Assembly: GCA_018970085.1 (NCBI GenBank)
Contig: JAGWXD010000027.1
Span: forward strand, 1-42,387
Direction: 5' to 3'
From: Cyanobacteria bacterium REEB459
GTDB lineage: Bacteria > Cyanobacteriota > Cyanobacteriia > Phormidesmidales > Phormidesmidaceae
DNA: 42,387 nucleotides
Shown in pieces: positions 41,316 to 42,387 of this stretch. The notes under the pieces were generated by a model, which had not been told where the DNA came from, searched no databases, and saw nothing but the letters and a program-made list of their open reading frames with translations. Numbering within the stretch: position 1 is the stretch's first letter; each line of letters begins with the position of its first letter. The translations under genes were made by a program, and so were the position numbers.

Positions 41316-41758
41316 CCTGAAACCCTGGTGGTCAAGGGGCTACCTGGCTTGCCAGGGAAGATTCCCCGGGTGCTGGCCCAAGGCCCCCAGGATAGCCTGC
41401 CCCAGATTCAGCCCACCTGGTTAGGACCGGAGGGCACCCTGGACCTGGACAGGCCTTCCTGAATTTCTAGCGGCAGCCTGGAGCGGGAGTACGCCATCGG
41501 CAGCGGTTGCATCGATATCTGCCTGCGCTACGGCCAGGTCACCCTGGGCATGGAGCTGAAGGTGTGGCAACCGGGTCGCCCCGACCCCCTGGCCCAGGGC
41601 CTGGAGCCGTTAGACCGCTACCTGGCAGGCCTGGGGCTAGACCAGGGCTGGCTGGTGATCTTTGACCAAGGCCCCGACCTACCCCCCTGGAGGAGGGCAC
41701 CACCGCTAGTGGGGTCACCAGCCCTGGGGGGCGGAGGGTGACGGTGATTCGGGGGTAA
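41310..41758 (+). pseudogene. Decayed C-terminal part of an AAA-like/PD-(D/E)XK nuclease gene
   Basis: The remains of a family of cyanobacterial ATPase-nuclease proteins whose C-terminus has a PD-(D/E)XK fold. In one frame, DSLPQIQPTWLGPEGTLDLD is followed by a TGA at 41460-41462. The same frame resumes with SLEREYAIGSGCIDICLRYG, then QVTLGMELKVWQPGRPDPLAQGLEPLDRYLAGLGLDQGWLVIFDQ, which carries the nuclease residues D and ELK. Compared with relatives, tens of residues are missing around the TGA. At the C-run 41682-41687 one base is missing; in the shifted frame the text continues LEEGTTASGVTSPGGRRVTVIRG to a TAA at 41756-41758. The N-terminal AAA part is absent, so the gene is dead. Confidence 0.75.
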
Positions 41759-41783
41759 CGGGTTTTGTGGTTTAATTTAATCC

Positions 41784-42387
41784 ATGCTGGCAAGCAAACA
41801 GGTCCGAAGGATAATGGCCCTGGTGGGGGGGCTGGGGTTGGTGGGCCTGGGGCTAGCCCACCGAGCTCAGGTTTGGCAACCCGCCTATGTGCGCCCCCTC
41901 TGGCCCCTTTACCCGCAAATCCCTGCCCAGGCTGATCGCTACGCCGCCCTAGCCCGGGTGGAGGGGGCCACCGTTTTGGGCAACCCGGCGGCCCAGCGCT
42001 ACCCCGACTGTGGGGCCAGCTTTGCCCGTAACCCCTGGGACCTGATCGCCTGGCAAGATCGGCTTTATATCGGTTTGGGGGATAGCAGCAACGAGGGCCC
42101 CAGCCCCAATGCCGGGCCAGTGCCGCTACTCACCTACGACCCGGCCCCCCAGCGGTTTGGCCAGGAGGCGCGGCTACCGGAGGAACAGGTGGATCGGTTT
42201 TACCGGTTGGATGGAGATCTGTGGATCCCCGGTGCTGACCCCCGCCAGAGCTGGCGCTGGGGCAACCTCTATCGTCGGCAGGGGGGCTGGTGGTGGCAGT
42301 ACCGCACCCTCCCCCAGACTATCCACACCTACCCCCTGGCAAAGTGGGGGGCGGCCCTGGTGGCGGGGGGTAGCATTACCGAGGCGG
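41784..42387 (+). CDS. Unrecognised probable exported protein, cut by the window end
   Basis: An open frame from ATG 41784 runs over 200 codons to the window edge without a stop. The N-terminus MLASKQVRRIMALVGGLGLVGLGLAHR looks like a signal peptide or membrane anchor. The rest is rich in Trp, Tyr, Gly and Pro: WDLIAWQDRLYIGLGDSSNEGPSPNAGPVPLLTYDP, then DRFYRLDGDLWIPGADP and LYRRQGGWWWQYRTLP. The alternating short strands suggest a beta-propeller-like fold, but I do not recognise a family. No ribosome-binding site is obvious, and an in-frame ATG at 41814 is an alternative. It starts 25 bases after the dead nuclease-gene fragment. Confidence 0.55.
   Translation, partial: MLASKQVRRIMALVGGLGLVGLGLAHRAQVWQPAYVRPLWPLYPQIPAQADRYAALARVEGATVLGNPAAQRYPDCGASFARNPWDLIAWQDRLYIGLGDSSNEGPSPNAGPVPLLTYDPAPQRFGQEARLPEEQVDRFYRLDGDLWIPGADPRQSWRWGNLYRRQGGWWWQYRTLPQTIHTYPLAKWGAALVAGGSITEA

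Noticed and set aside
1-42387. CRISPR arrays, prophage or defence island
   Set aside because: No regularly spaced repeats with unique spacers, no cas, phage structural or toxin-antitoxin genes were seen; the repeats present are simple two- or three-copy duplications.

Overview
The window comes from a cyanobacterium with moderately high G+C. Three things point there. HIP1 octamers (GCGATCGC) recur inside and between genes, for example near 1489, 8539, 10585, 17457 and 22020. The gene set includes cyanobacterial hallmarks: Tic20, the rimO-crhR pair, lrtA-type HPF, an MlaE/Ycf63-type permease, PspA/IM30, NtcA-type promoters and DUF2358. Most of the genes are ordinary chromosomal housekeeping genes. 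A filamentous Leptolyngbya- or Prochlorothrix-like organism would fit, but the genus cannot be settled from sequence reading alone.

Layout. 1-1139: the 3' remnant of an insertion-sequence transposase runs directly into the stop codon of a convergent tic20 gene, followed by a small zinc-ribbon gene. 1426-4198: the rimO-crhR operon on the minus strand. 4199-4795: a long non-coding gap with several tandem microduplications. 4796-6802: a CPBP protease, a Tic62-like SDR, a RuvC/YqgF-like RNase H-fold gene and tRNA-Arg(ACG). 6863-8721: an MFS exporter and a divergent DUF1643 gene. 8853-12416: a co-directional run of SGNH hydrolase, DUF2993, GerMN and a possible DALR-domain protein. 12449-16452: pgl, an alpha/beta hydrolase, lrtA/hpf, and lipB converging with and overlapping a DciA-like gene. 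16617-18627: a SPOR-domain envelope protein and PspA/IM30. 18652-21813: a pair of secreted M16 peptidase subunits. 21974-25887: an MlaE-type lipid permease, a small membrane protein, an LCP-family protein and a methyltransferase-fold protein closed by a clear terminator.

26062-36260 holds two nutrient ABC transporters. The first is a complete AapJQMP/Bzt-type amino-acid system on the plus strand, with a strong nested palindrome between the binding protein and the permeases. The second is a PotABCD-like operon on the minus strand. It has a textbook NtcA-activated promoter: GTA-N8-TAC, 23 bases, then TATAAA. Nitrogen control therefore looks like the theme of this segment. 36509-41155 carries pyruvate:ferredoxin oxidoreductase (nifJ) and a dihydroorotate-dehydrogenase-like flavoprotein in one operon, in visibly more G+C-rich DNA. 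41310-41758 is a decayed PD-(D/E)XK nuclease-domain gene, and the window ends inside an unrecognised exported-protein gene.

No CRISPR array, prophage, defence island or intact mobile element is visible. The least conventional signals are the recurring 11-18 bp tandem duplications in intergenic gaps, the nested palindrome inside the amino-acid transporter operon, the NtcA promoter, and several family members that have lost expected catalytic motifs.
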